Shown in pieces: positions 1 through 9,365 of a stretch of 64,000 nt of DNA. The DNA comes from Stutzerimonas stutzeri (GTDB lineage Bacteria; Pseudomonadota; Gammaproteobacteria; Pseudomonadales; Pseudomonadaceae). Numbering within the stretch: position 1 is the first letter of the stretch; each line of letters begins with the position of its first letter. The stretch is taken from assembly GCF_000219605.1 (NCBI RefSeq), contig NC_015740.1, forward strand, positions 1,984,001 to 2,048,000. Direction: 5' to 3'. A program made the position numbers and the translations under genes. The notes under the pieces are model-generated. The model did no database searches. It saw only the letters and a program-made list of their open reading frames with translations, and was not told where the DNA came from.

Positions 1-1442
1 GCGAGCCGCTTTCCCTGCTGCGCTACTGGGTGGACCCGGCGGCCTGGACGCCGACCCTCGATGCGCAACGCGTGCGCCAAGGGCTCGAGGCGCTGGGCGA
101 GCAGCTGCACCGCAATCAGCCGCTGATCCTAACTGTCGATGACGAGGACGGAGACCTGTCTGAGCCTATCGAGCCGTCGCCGCAGGGTTTCGCTTTGCGG
201 CTGTCCATGGAACGCCTGGTGGTGCATGCAGCACCGGATTGGCAGTGGCGCCTGCCTTCACATAATCGCTGGTTGAGCGAACGGCTGCCGCCTCGCCGGG
301 TGACTGCGGAGAAAGCCGGGCTGCGCTGGCTTGCATATGGCGACGGCGAGGCCTCCGGAGGGCTGGGCGCGCTCTACCTGCGCTGGCGTTTCGCTGCGCA
401 GCAGCCGGTACCGGGACTCTGGTACGTGCTCCAGGCTGCCCTGCAGCCTTATACCCTGGCGGCCGAGCAGGCCGGCGTCGAGCTGCGCTTCGAGAACTAC
501 GGACGCAGCTGGTGCCTCGCGCTGTTCGGTTATGCCGAAGCGCTTCCCGTGATCCTGCGCGACCTGGTGGGGATCCTGGAACAGCCACCGGCAGCCGTGT
601 TCGACCAGGGCCGCCGTTTGCTGGCCGACGCCGTGCGGCCCGGTGCGGACGAAATCCTCATTCGCCAGCTGCTACGTCGCTTGCCCGTTCTGCTCGAGCC
701 ACCGGTGGCCGATGGGGGCGGGGAGCTGGATCAGTCGGCCCTCGCGCAGGCATGGCTTCTGTCACAGTGGGACGCACTGGCCGTCGGGTTGCCGATGCAC
801 CTGAGCGGCCCGCTGCATGATGTGCTGGATGAGCTGCCCGGCGTTGCCACGCCGCTCGTGCAGCGAGATGACGCCAATCCCGCTCCCTATCGCTGGTGCC
901 GCTTCGGCGACCCCGGAACGGAGACTGCACTGGTGCTGTTCTGCCCGCTGCCGTCTCGCACCCCTGCGGTCGAAGCCGCCTGGCGTCAGCTGGCGCGGCT
1001 AATGGAGGGCGCGTTCTTCCGCCGCCTGCGCAGCGAATTGCAGCTCGGTTATGCGGTGTTCTGCGGCTTCCGCCAGTTCGGCGGGCAGGGCGGGCTGGTC
1101 TTTGCGGTGCAATCACCCAGCGCGACGGCTGGCGAGCTCCTTGGCCATATTGAAGCCTTCCTCGAATCCTTTGCCGGTCAGCTGGACGACCAGCCCACCC
1201 GCGCTTCCCAAGCCAGCGGTGCGCCGCCAGGTGGCAGCGATATACGCCGTCATGCCGAGGCCAACTGGCAGGCGCTACTGGCAGGCTGCGATGCCGGCCA
1301 TCCGGTTGCGGTCGCCGCGGCGATGGCGCAACTCGACTCCGAGGCACTACGCCTGCAACTGCGGGCCCTAAGGGCGGCCGATGGCGGCTGGATCGTGGTC
1401 GCCAATGCCGACGCTGCGGATACGCGCTGGCACAGCCGCTGA
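1..1442 (+). CDS. pqqF: PqqF, C-terminal part (5' end outside window)
   Basis: The reading frame is open to the left edge (first full codon at base 3), so the N-terminal half is missing. The visible ~480 residues look like the C-terminal, catalytically degenerate half of an M16 (insulinase/pitrilysin) peptidase of the PqqF type: alternating alpha/beta text, a segment around LRSELQLGYAVFCGFR typical of the last M16 domain, and a terminal stretch on quality of the substrate-binding chamber. PqqF with PqqG cleaves the PqqA peptide during pyrroloquinoline quinone synthesis. The zinc-binding HxxEH motif would lie upstream of the window and cannot be checked. The porin and nosP/nahK downstream fit the Pseudomonas pqq/exa neighbourhood. 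Assignment to PqqF rather than another M16 protein is from recognition of the family style. Confidence 0.75.
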   Translation, partial: EPLSLLRYWVDPAAWTPTLDAQRVRQGLEALGEQLHRNQPLILTVDDEDGDLSEPIEPSPQGFALRLSMERLVVHAAPDWQWRLPSHNRWLSERLPPRRVTAEKAGLRWLAYGDGEASGGLGALYLRWRFAAQQPVPGLWYVLQAALQPYTLAAEQAGVELRFENYGRSWCLALFGYAEALPVILRDLVGILEQPPAAVFDQGRRLLADAVRPGADEILIRQLLRRLPVLLEPPVADGGGELDQSALAQAWLLSQWDALAVGLPMHLSGPLHDVLDELPGVATPLVQRDDANPAPYRWCRFGDPGTETALVLFCPLPSRTPAVEAAWRQLARLMEGAFFRRLRSELQLGYAVFCGFRQFGGQGGLVFAVQSPSATAGELLGHIEAFLESFAGQLDDQPTRASQASGAPPGGSDIRRHAEANWQALLAGCDAGHPVAVAAAMAQLDSEALRLQLRALRAADGGWIVVANADAADTRWHSR

Positions 1443-1699
1443 CCTCGTAACCGTCGCCCACTCCTTTCCGCTGCATTCACCCCAGTCATCGCAGGCGCGA
1501 CGGCTGGGCTGTGCGCTGCTTTGGGTGTACGACCTAAGCCTGGTCGATCAGCCGCAGGGAGGAGATGCTTTGCGGGCAAGACGGTCTGCGTGCCGAAAGT
1601 AGTAGCGTTTCGCCGCTATCGCAGCGTATGTGCGCCAGGAGGGCCTTTCGATAATCGCTCCCGACACGACTGCGAGTCGTCAATACAGCGGAGAGCGCC

Positions 1700-2887
1700 A
1701 TGCACAACAACAAGAAAGCCGTATCAACCCTGCTGCCACTGGCCCTGGCCAGTGCTGTTGCCATGACTGTCAGCCAGTCGGCCATGGCTGAGATCGTGCT
1801 CTATGACGAGAACGACACCACTTTCTCCACCGATGGTTATTTCAACACCTTCTACGTTCACAGCGACGTGGAGCGGGACGGCGAGCAGTTCGATCGCAAG
1901 CAGTCTCGGGTGAAGATGGGCTTCCTGCCCAACTGGATCGGCTTCAACTTCGGCAAGCAGGTCGGCGACCTCAAGCTGGGCGGCCGCTCCTCGTTCTGGG
2001 TCACCATCAACGATAGCGATACCAACGGTACCGAAACCGGCATCGACGTACGTCAGTTCTACGCCACCGCGGCCAACGAGCAATGGGGTGAAGTGCTGTT
2101 CGGTAAGGACTTCGGTCTGTTCGGTCGTTCCAACATCCTGCTCGACGAGATGCTCAGCGGCTACGGCCAGGTCAGCGACACCCTGGGGCTGGTCGATGGC
2201 GGCGGCGTCTCCTTCGGCAACATCGGTACCGGCTACCCGTACCCGTTCCCGACTTCGCAGATCACCTACCGCTCGCCGAAGATGAATGGTCTGCGTATCG
2301 CCGCGGGCATCATGGACCCTGTGGACACCACCGAGGACACCGATTCCGATCTGGACAAGGCCTACCAGGAAGCGCCACGTTTCGAAGCCGAGGTGACCTA
2401 CGAGTTCGAACTGGGCGGTACCCAGTTCTACACCTGGATCAACGGCATGCAGCAGAGCTCGGACAACACCGACAGCAGCATCGACAAGGTTGACTCCAAG
2501 GGCCTGGGTTACGGTGTGCAGGCCAAGATGGGCAACCTGTCGCTGACCGCTTCGGGCTTCCAGGCCGAGGGCATCAACCCGTTCTTCACCAACAATGCCG
2601 GCGAGGCGCTGCTGCGTGAAGTGGACAGCGACGGCTACCTGCTGCAGGGCTCCTACCGTTTCGGCAAGAACCGCGTGGCGCTGTCCTACGGCAAGACCAA
2701 GGACGACGGCAACGGTCTGGGCAGTGCAGCCGACTACGAAACCCGCGGCATCGCGCTGTTCCACAGCATCAACGACAACCTGACCCTGGTCGCCGAGCTG
2801 AACCAGTTCGAGATCGAAGGGCGCGACACTGCAGCGCTGGATGAAGAAACCCGTACCTTCGCAGTGGGTGCGGCACTCAGCTTCTAA
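1700..2887 (+). CDS. Outer-membrane porin, Gram-negative type
   Basis: A 395-residue protein with a signal peptide of about 30 residues ending SAMA, followed by alternating amphipathic beta strands and a C-terminal Phe (LSF), the usual signal for BAM-dependent outer-membrane insertion. The mature part has the layout of general trimeric porins of the Porin_4 group: an early STDGYFNTFY strand, FGKDFGLFG, and a final EETRTFAVGAAL strand. Loops are rich in Asp/Glu (DPVDTTEDTDSDLD), suggesting a cation-friendly or hydrophilic entrance. A Shine-Dalgarno-like GGAGAG sits just before the ATG. It is transcribed alone, 256 bp after pqqF; I found no convincing promoter in that gap. A rho-independent terminator follows about 120 bp downstream. 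The substrate cannot be told from sequence. Confidence 0.85.
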   Translation: MHNNKKAVSTLLPLALASAVAMTVSQSAMAEIVLYDENDTTFSTDGYFNTFYVHSDVERDGEQFDRKQSRVKMGFLPNWIGFNFGKQVGDLKLGGRSSFWVTINDSDTNGTETGIDVRQFYATAANEQWGEVLFGKDFGLFGRSNILLDEMLSGYGQVSDTLGLVDGGGVSFGNIGTGYPYPFPTSQITYRSPKMNGLRIAAGIMDPVDTTEDTDSDLDKAYQEAPRFEAEVTYEFELGGTQFYTWINGMQQSSDNTDSSIDKVDSKGLGYGVQAKMGNLSLTASGFQAEGINPFFTNNAGEALLREVDSDGYLLQGSYRFGKNRVALSYGKTKDDGNGLGSAADYETRGIALFHSINDNLTLVAELNQFEIEGRDTAALDEETRTFAVGAALSF

Positions 2888-3004
2888 GCCGAATACAGGG
2901 CGCGGATGGCAGCCGAACCGTAGGTCGCGCCATCCGTAGCGATGCAGTGGTGCGTACGTCGAGCGTCCCCACGCCCTGAACACAGCGCTCTGCGCTGTAA
3001 CCGC

Positions 3005-3036
3005 AAAGGCCGGCTCCCTCAGGGGCCGGCCTTTTC
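3005..3036 (+). terminator. Rho-independent terminator after the porin gene
   Basis: Inverted repeat AAAGGCCGGC / GCCGGCCTTT (3005-3014 and 3025-3034) with an inner CCC/GGG pairing, followed by T residues. It lies 118 bp after the porin stop. The stretch between (2888-3004) shows no gene. Confidence 0.8.
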
Positions 3037-3200
3037 GCCATCAGCGCCGCCGGCGTCGGTTCCGCACGCTAGGCACCGCCTGCGTTGTTTCGTCGCGATG
3101 CTACCTAGGCAGGCCTTTTCCGGTACTCAAGTAGCATTTTCGTGCCATATGCCCTGCCCAAGAATGGGGTCATCCGATTCAGGCTGTGCGGGGTGCGTGC

Positions 3201-4364
3201 GTGACCGAACATCAAGGCGAAGTGATCCGCACGGCGATGTCCGATGCACGGCTGGCCGAAACGGTGGCCCAGGATCTGGCCCGACAGCTGATGCATCCGC
3301 ATCTGGGCTTCGTGCTGTTCTTCTGCTCGGCCGAATACGACCTGCCCGCGCTGGGTGATGCGCTGCGCCAGTACTTCGGCGGCGTGCGCCTGGTGGGCTG
3401 CACCTCGGCTGGCGAGATCACGTCCCAGGGTTACGGACGCAGCTGCGTGACGGCGGTCGGCTTCGACCACCGCAGTTTTTCCATCGCCTGCGAGCTGATC
3501 GACGAGATGGACCGCTTCAGCCTGATCGAAGCACAGCAGCTGGTCGAACGCCTGGGCAGTGACTGTCGCAGCAACTCGCTGGCGCCGATCAAGGATCACA
3601 GCTTCGCGCTGACGCTGCTCGACGGCTTATCCAGCCGCGAGGAGCTGGTGCTGTCGGCCCTCAGCGCCGCCTTCGGCAGCATCCCGCACTTCGGCGGGTC
3701 GGCCGGTGACGACAATCATCTGAGCGACACCTACGTCTATTACGACGGCCGCTTCTACAGCGGCGCGGCAATCGTGGTGCTGATCAACACCTGGCTGGAT
3801 TTCGAGGTGTTCACCACTCATCACATCCTGCCGCGCGAGGAGAAGCTGGTGGTAACCCGCGCCGACAGTACCAGCCGTCGGGTCTACGAACTGAACGCCG
3901 AGCCGGCCGCCGAGGAGTATGCGCGGCTGATCGGTGTGCCTGTCAGTGACCTCGACCATCGACTGTTCGCCGCCCACCCGCTGGCGGTGCGTATCAACGA
4001 ACACTACTACGTGCGCTCGATCCAGAAGGTCAACGACGACCTGAGCCTGACCTTCTATTGCGCGGTGGAGAACGGCATCGTCCTCACCGCCATGCAGCCC
4101 GGTCCCTTGATGCCCAACCTGGAGGCGCTGTTCCAGCGACTGGAGCAGCGCCTCGGCCCGCCGCTGCTGACCATCGGCTGCGACTGCTTCCTGCGCCGGC
4201 TGGAAATCGAGGCCGATGGCAGCAGCGAGCAGACATCGGCCTTTCTCCGACGCCAGCAGGTGATCGGCTTCAACACCTACGGAGAGCAGTTCAATGGCAT
4301 GCACATCAACCAGACCTTCACCGGTGTCGCCATTGGCCGACCGGGAGGACGGGCGAGTCGCTGA
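3201..4364 (+). CDS. nosP: NosP, FIST-domain nitric oxide sensor
   Basis: A 387-residue protein with a FIST_N domain (about 20-220: VRLVGCTSAGEITSQGY, FGGSAGDDN) and a FIST_C domain (about 220-370, ending NQTFTGVAIGRP). FIST proteins are intracellular sensory domains; in Pseudomonas aeruginosa the one encoded just before the hybrid kinase NahK binds heme and nitric oxide and is called NosP. The direct pairing and overlap with a NahK-type kinase here is the main reason for the name. GTG at 3201 is preferred because a GGGG stretch lies about 7 bases upstream. In-frame GTG at 3186 and ATG at 3237 are alternatives. The end overlaps the next gene by 71 bases, indicating co-transcription. Heme binding itself cannot be read from the sequence. 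Confidence 0.85.
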   Translation: MTEHQGEVIRTAMSDARLAETVAQDLARQLMHPHLGFVLFFCSAEYDLPALGDALRQYFGGVRLVGCTSAGEITSQGYGRSCVTAVGFDHRSFSIACELIDEMDRFSLIEAQQLVERLGSDCRSNSLAPIKDHSFALTLLDGLSSREELVLSALSAAFGSIPHFGGSAGDDNHLSDTYVYYDGRFYSGAAIVVLINTWLDFEVFTTHHILPREEKLVVTRADSTSRRVYELNAEPAAEEYARLIGVPVSDLDHRLFAAHPLAVRINEHYYVRSIQKVNDDLSLTFYCAVENGIVLTAMQPGPLMPNLEALFQRLEQRLGPPLLTIGCDCFLRRLEIEADGSSEQTSAFLRRQQVIGFNTYGEQFNGMHINQTFTGVAIGRPGGRASR

Positions 4365-6933
4365 GCTGCTGGCGCGGCAGGCCGAACTCGAACGGGAGAA
4401 CCACAAGCTCAAGCGCATCAATGCGGCACTGATCGAGCGCGTGGAATCCAGCGGTGCCGGCCGCGATGCCTCCTACGCGGCCTTCCAGCACTCGGTGGAA
4501 CTGGCCGAGCAGGTGCGCGAGCGCACCGATGCCCTGAATCAGGCGATGGCTGAACTCAAGGGCAGCAACCAGCTGCTCAGCGATGCCCGCTTGCGCGCGG
4601 AAACCGCTCACCAGCATCTGGTGGACGCCATCGAGAGCATCTCCGACGCCTTCGTGCTGTTCGACCGCGATCAGCGCATCGTGCTGTTCAACCGCCGCTT
4701 CAAATCGCTCTGGACACGCACCCGCGCGCGCATCAATGCCGGCACGCGCCTGGCCGAGGTGCGGCGCATGGCCGAAAGCACCGGCCTAATCGTGGAGGAG
4801 CACCGTGGCAAGGGCGACGAACCCACGGTGTACCGGCTGAACAACGGTCGCTGGGTGCAGGTCAGCGAGCGGCCAACCCGCGAAGGCGGGCTGGTGATTC
4901 TCTACACCGATATCACCGAGGTGAAGGTCAGCGAGACCATGCGCCGCGAGCAAGCGCTGGCGCAGAAGTCGCGGCTGCTGCAGCGGGCGGTGGACAACCT
5001 GTCCCAGGGCGTGGCGATGGTCAGCGCCGAAGGCGCGCTGGAGCTGTGGAACCGACGCTTCCTCGAGCTCTGCGGGCTGGCGCCTATCGAGGCGCATCGA
5101 CCGTTCGAGGAAGTCATGGCCGACAGCGAGCTGACCCTGCTCACGCCCAACAGCCGTGACGCCCGCGGCCGGCCGATTCGCGAACTGGAACAGCGTCTGT
5201 TCGATGGTCGGGTGCTGGAGATTCGTACACACCCACTGCCCACCGGCGGTTTCGTCAATACCTTTACCGATATCACCGAGCGCTACCGTCATGCCGAGGC
5301 GCTGCGCGAGAGCGAGCGCTGGATCCGCCTGATCACCGACCATGTGCCGGCGCTGATCGCCTACGTGTCGGCCGATCTCACCTACGAGTTCACCAACAAG
5401 GTCTACGAGGAGTGGTACCGCTGGCCCAGCGACGGCATGCTCGGCCAGTCCCTGCGCGAGGTGCACAGCGGCGAGCACTGGCGGCAACTGGAGCCCTACA
5501 TCGATCGCGCGCTGTCCGGCGAAAGCGTCAGCTTCGAGATGGCCGAGCGCAACCATGCCGGCCAGCAGCGCTACATGCTGCGATCCTACGTGCCGAACCG
5601 GCAGGCCAACGGCGAAGTGGCCGGCATCTTCGTGCTGATCCAGGACATCACCGACCGCCGGCGCACCGCCGAGGCGCTGCATCAGGCCTACCAGAACCTT
5701 GAACAGCGGGTTCGCGAGCGCACCGCCGAACTCACCAGCCTCAACGACCAGCTATTGCGCGAGATCGACGAGCGCAGCCATGCCGAGGCGCGGTTGCGCG
5801 AAGCCAAGCGCGAAGCTGAATTGGCCAACCTGTCGAAAACCAAGTTCCTCGCGGCGGTCAGCCACGACCTGCTGCAGCCGCTCAATGCCGCGCGGCTGTT
5901 CACCAGCGCTCTGCTGGAGCAGCCTGGCGCGTCCAGCGGCGGGCTGATCCGCAATATCAGCAATTCACTGGAGGACGTGGAGAACCTGCTCGGCACACTG
6001 GTCGATATTTCCAAGCTGGATGCCGGCGTGATCAAACCGGATATCGCACCGTTCGCTGTCAGCGAGCTGCTTGAGAATCTGGCCATGGAGTTTCGCCAGA
6101 TTGCCGGTGCCGAACAGTTGCAGCTGGACTTCATTCCTTGCTCGGCGCTCGTGCGCAGCGATATCCAGCTGCTGGCGCGCATCCTGCGCAACCTGCTGAC
6201 CAACGCCATTCGCTACACGCCCAAGGGACGCGTGCTTCTAGGCTGCCGCCGGCGTCGGCAGAGCCTGTCCATCGAGGTCTGGGATACCGGCGTGGGCATC
6301 CCCGCGGACAAGCTTGAGGAAATCTTTCAGGAGTTCAAGCGCGGCGAGGGCGTGCGACCGAATCAGGATCGCGGCCTCGGTCTGGGTCTGGCCATCGTCG
6401 ACAAGATCGCCCGCATGCTCGGCCATCGCATCCGGGTCAGCTCGCATCCGGGCCGCGGTTCCTGCTTCGCCATCGACGTGCCGCTGGCCAAACGCGCGCC
6501 CAAGGCGCGGCCGGAGCCGAGCACCACCGAACTGGTGCTGCAGCGACTACAGGGCGCTCGGGTGTGGGTGCTGGACAACGACACGGCGATCTGCGCCGGC
6601 ATGCGTACGTTGCTCGAAGGCTGGGGCTGCAAGGTGATCACGGCACTGTCCGAAGAAGACCTGGCGCGGCAGGTGGACAACTTCCACGCCGAGGCCGATC
6701 TGATGATCGCCGACTACCACCTGGACAACGGCCACACCGGCATCGATGTGGTGGCCACCGTCAATGCGCGGCGCGCCAGCCCGCTCCCGGCCCTGATGAT
6801 CACCGCCAACTACAGCAACGAGCTCAAGCAGCAGGTCCGCGAGCTCGGCCATATGCTGATGCACAAGCCGGTGCGGCCGATGAAACTGAAGACTGCCATG
6901 TGCCATATGCTCGAGCACGGCAGCGCGGGCTAG
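4294..6933 (+). CDS. nahK: NahK-type hybrid sensor histidine kinase (PAS-HisKA-HATPase-REC)
   Basis: An 879-residue soluble hybrid kinase without membrane segments. Order: N-terminal coiled coil (about 20-105), three PAS domains (about 108-215, 225-330, 340-455; each ends in an ITD/ITE boundary such as YTDITEV), a second coiled coil, HisKA with phospho-acceptor His524 (AAVSHDLLQPLNAARL), a HATPase domain (NLLTNAIRYTPKG, DTGVGIP, GLGLGLAIVDK), and a C-terminal receiver with Asp807 (LMIADYHLDNG). ATG 4294 has GGAGAG seven bases upstream inside nosP, so it is kept despite the long overlap; GTG 4324 is the alternative. NahK of P. aeruginosa is controlled by NosP and feeds phosphate to HptB, affecting biofilm dispersal. 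That link is inferred by homology. Confidence 0.88.
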   Translation: MACTSTRPSPVSPLADREDGRVAELLARQAELERENHKLKRINAALIERVESSGAGRDASYAAFQHSVELAEQVRERTDALNQAMAELKGSNQLLSDARLRAETAHQHLVDAIESISDAFVLFDRDQRIVLFNRRFKSLWTRTRARINAGTRLAEVRRMAESTGLIVEEHRGKGDEPTVYRLNNGRWVQVSERPTREGGLVILYTDITEVKVSETMRREQALAQKSRLLQRAVDNLSQGVAMVSAEGALELWNRRFLELCGLAPIEAHRPFEEVMADSELTLLTPNSRDARGRPIRELEQRLFDGRVLEIRTHPLPTGGFVNTFTDITERYRHAEALRESERWIRLITDHVPALIAYVSADLTYEFTNKVYEEWYRWPSDGMLGQSLREVHSGEHWRQLEPYIDRALSGESVSFEMAERNHAGQQRYMLRSYVPNRQANGEVAGIFVLIQDITDRRRTAEALHQAYQNLEQRVRERTAELTSLNDQLLREIDERSHAEARLREAKREAELANLSKTKFLAAVSHDLLQPLNAARLFTSALLEQPGASSGGLIRNISNSLEDVENLLGTLVDISKLDAGVIKPDIAPFAVSELLENLAMEFRQIAGAEQLQLDFIPCSALVRSDIQLLARILRNLLTNAIRYTPKGRVLLGCRRRRQSLSIEVWDTGVGIPADKLEEIFQEFKRGEGVRPNQDRGLGLGLAIVDKIARMLGHRIRVSSHPGRGSCFAIDVPLAKRAPKARPEPSTTELVLQRLQGARVWVLDNDTAICAGMRTLLEGWGCKVITALSEEDLARQVDNFHAEADLMIADYHLDNGHTGIDVVATVNARRASPLPALMITANYSNELKQQVRELGHMLMHKPVRPMKLKTAMCHMLEHGSAG

Positions 6934-6963
6934 AGGCCTACGCTGCCTTCGCGGCTGGAGTGG

Positions 6964-7968
6964 TCAGCGCTGCGGCCGCGTCCAGATTCCACGCCCCGGC
7001 AGCCGCTCGCGGTCATGCGTGCGCTCCAGGCCCAGCGCGGGGCCCTTGGGGACGATTCCAGTGCCGTTGATCTGCCGATGGCTGGCGTAGTAGTGGTGCT
7101 TGATGTGGGTGAAGTCCACGGTCTCGGCGATTCCCGGCCACTGGTACAGCTCGCGCAGCCAGTTCGAGAGGTTCGGATAGTCCTCGATGCGGCGCAGGTT
7201 GCACTTGAAATGCCCGTGATACACCGCATCGAAGCGAATGGCAGTGGTGAACAGGCGCCAATCGGCCTCGGTCAGGTACTCCCCGGTCAGGTAGCGCTGC
7301 TTGCCCAGTCGCCGCTCCACCCAGTCGAGTTCGCGAAACAGCTCGTCGAAGGCTTCCTCGTAGGCGTCCTGGGTGGTGGCGAACCCGGCGCGGTAGACCC
7401 CGTTGTTGATCGCCGGATAGATCCGTGCGTTGAGCGCATCGATCTCGCCGCGTAGTGGCTCCGGATAGAAATCCAGCCGCGAGCCGGTGATGCCATCGAA
7501 GGCGGTATTGAGGATGCGGATGATCTCGGCGGACTCGTTGTTGACGATGCACTGGCGCTCGCGGTCCCACAGCACCGGCACGGTGACGCGGCCGGAATAG
7601 TCCGGATCGTCGCGGGTGTAGCGCTGGTGCAGAAATTCCAGATCGTCCAGCGCGTCGCCGCTGGAGCCGGTGGCCTTGTCGAAGGTCCAGCCGTTCTCGG
7701 CCATCAGCCAGCTGACCACCGAAACGTCGATGAGCGATTCCAGCTCCTTGAGCTTGCGGTAGATCAGCGTGCGGTGAGCCCAGGGGCAGGCAAGTGACAC
7801 GTATAGGTGATAACGACCGGCTTCGGCCGGATAGCCGGTCTTGCCCTTGGGGCCCGGTGAACCGTCTGCCGTGATCCAGTCATGGCGCTTGGATTGTTCG
7901 CGCTCGAATCTTCCGTCGCGGTTTGCATACCAGCGGTCATGCCACTGGCCATCGATCAGTAATCCCAT
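6964..7968 (-). CDS. Glutathionyl-hydroquinone reductase (Xi-class GST, YqjG/ECM4 type)
   Basis: A 334-residue protein with a thioredoxin-fold N-terminal domain carrying LACPWAH (nucleophilic Cys61) and an all-helical GST C-terminal domain (about 170-320). The CPWAH motif and length are diagnostic for Xi-class glutathione transferases, which use Cys to remove glutathione from glutathionyl-hydroquinones and return the free hydroquinone in the cytoplasm. The terminal NGTGIVPKGP segment is also characteristic. GGAGG lies a few bases before the ATG. It faces nahK convergently and is followed by an 84-base gap before the next minus-strand gene, so it is probably its own transcription unit. The physiological quinone is unknown. 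Confidence 0.9.
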   Translation of the reverse strand: MGLLIDGQWHDRWYANRDGRFEREQSKRHDWITADGSPGPKGKTGYPAEAGRYHLYVSLACPWAHRTLIYRKLKELESLIDVSVVSWLMAENGWTFDKATGSSGDALDDLEFLHQRYTRDDPDYSGRVTVPVLWDRERQCIVNNESAEIIRILNTAFDGITGSRLDFYPEPLRGEIDALNARIYPAINNGVYRAGFATTQDAYEEAFDELFRELDWVERRLGKQRYLTGEYLTEADWRLFTTAIRFDAVYHGHFKCNLRRIEDYPNLSNWLRELYQWPGIAETVDFTHIKHHYYASHRQINGTGIVPKGPALGLERTHDRERLPGRGIWTRPQR

Positions 7969-8052
7969 GATGCCCTCCTGTTACGGAATAGGAGGGCAGT
8001 CTAGGAAGCATCGTTCGATCGATGTGACCGAACGGCCGCTTAATCCTATCGC

Positions 8053-9036
8053 TTAAATCGATGAGTGGCGGCTCTGCCAGTAGTCATGCGCCTGCCCGAA
8101 AGCCGCGTCCCGCGTGGCGCCAAGGCCGCGCAGGGCCAGGGCCATGGTGGCGATCACGGCGAGTTCGCCGTAGGCATCTTCTTCCCGACCTTCCCAGACC
8201 GCCAGCAGATGCCGAGGGTCTAGCTGGGCCGGTTTCACATGACGGCGCTCGGACAATGCCGGCCATTCTTCATCCCAGGGCAGCCCGCCAGTGGTGCCGT
8301 AGAGGTGGGAAATATTGTCCGGATTCATCTCGACCTCGCCGCCTTCGCCCTTGATGACGATGGCATGGTCGCCGAGCAGGGTGCTGGCCTGGCGATGGGT
8401 GTCCTGATAGCCGGGATGGAAGATGCTCTGCAGCCCGCAACGCGCACCCAGCGGGTTGAGCAGGCGCGCCAGCGAGTGGATTGGCGAGCGCAGGCCGAGC
8501 AGGTTGCGCATGTCGATCATGCGTTGCAGCACCGGCATCCAGGCACCCAGTGGAATGAAGGCAAGGCGGTTCTCATCCAGCGCAGCACCGACCTCGGCCC
8601 AGTCGTCGCAGCGGCGGATACCGAGCAATTGCAGCTGCTGTTCGGTATAGATGCGCCCGGCGGTGTGGGCGCCGCCGCCGTGCATGACAATGCGCACGCC
8701 GTTGGCTGCCAGGCACCTGGCTGCGAGCAGGTACCAGGGCAGGTGGCGTTTCTTGCCTGCGTAGCTTGGCCAGTCCAAGTCGACAGCCGTCTTCGGCGCT
8801 TGCACCCGCTCGCGTACCGCTTCGGTGAATCCGGCCAGCTCTTCGGCACTTTCTTCCTTGTGCCGCAACAGCATGAGGAAGGCGCCGAGCTGGGCCTCCT
8901 CGACCTTGCCGTCGAGCAGCATGCCCATGGCTTCGCGGGCTTCTTCACGCGTCAGGTCGCGGGCGCCACGTTTGCCCTTGCCGAGGATGCGCACATACAC
9001 GGCGAAGGGGTGTTCGGCAGGAGTCTCGAGGATCAT
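8053..9036 (-). CDS. TrpD2/YbiB-like glycosyltransferase-family protein
   Basis: A 327-residue protein with the two-domain fold of anthranilate phosphoribosyltransferase: a helical N-terminal part (EEAREAMGMLLDGKV, QLGAFLMLLRHK) and an alpha/beta part with VMHGGGAH in place of the normal GTGGD phosphoribosyl-diphosphate loop. That changed loop places it with the TrpD2/YbiB group, DNA- or nucleic-acid-binding proteins that are not TrpD enzymes. The ATG at 9036 overlaps the tusE stop by four bases (ATGA), so it is the last gene of the tusDCBE operon, as in other Pseudomonas. Its role in sulfur relay is unknown; linkage suggests a part in tRNA modification. Confidence 0.82.
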   Translation of the reverse strand: MILETPAEHPFAVYVRILGKGKRGARDLTREEAREAMGMLLDGKVEEAQLGAFLMLLRHKEESAEELAGFTEAVRERVQAPKTAVDLDWPSYAGKKRHLPWYLLAARCLAANGVRIVMHGGGAHTAGRIYTEQQLQLLGIRRCDDWAEVGAALDENRLAFIPLGAWMPVLQRMIDMRNLLGLRSPIHSLARLLNPLGARCGLQSIFHPGYQDTHRQASTLLGDHAIVIKGEGGEVEMNPDNISHLYGTTGGLPWDEEWPALSERRHVKPAQLDPRHLLAVWEGREEDAYGELAVIATMALALRGLGATRDAAFGQAHDYWQSRHSSI

Positions 9037-9365
9037 AGGCAATTGCTCGGTTTCGGCAGCCCCGCCAGCTTGGCGGCCAGTTTGGCTGGGGTGCCGTTGA
9101 ACAGACGGTTGAGGTGCAGGCTGTTGCCTTTTTCCGCGCCGAGTTTGAGCGCGGCGTACTTGATCAGCGGTCGCGTGGCCGGGGAGAGCTGGAACTCGGC
9201 ATAGAAGGCGCGCAGCAGATGAATGATCTCCCAGTGCTCGGCTTCGAGGGCCAGTTCCTCCCGCGCCGCCAGGGCCTCGGCCACGGCTTCGCTCCAGTCC
9301 GCTAGATCGACGAGAAAACCGTCCTGGTCCAGCGCGATCTCGCGCCCTTCGACGATCAGGCTCAT
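9033..9365 (-). CDS. tusE: TusE, sulfur-relay protein (DsrC family)
   Basis: A 110-residue DsrC/TusE family protein. It has the family core (DGFLVDLADWSEAVAEALA, EHWEIIHLLRAFY) and the essential penultimate cysteine: the protein ends NCL, with Cys109. In E. coli TusE accepts sulfur from TusBCD and passes it to MnmA for 2-thiolation of the wobble uridine in tRNAs for Lys, Glu and Gln. Start and stop both overlap neighbours through ATGA sequences (tusB upstream, the TrpD2-like gene downstream), so translation is coupled along the operon. Confidence 0.93.
   Translation of the reverse strand: MSLIVEGREIALDQDGFLVDLADWSEAVAEALAAREELALEAEHWEIIHLLRAFYAEFQLSPATRPLIKYAALKLGAEKGNSLHLNRLFNGTPAKLAAKLAGLPKPSNCL

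Noticed and set aside
1443..1699. Porin promoter in the pqqF-porin gap
   Set aside because: Several weak hexamers but none with acceptable spacing; left unassigned.
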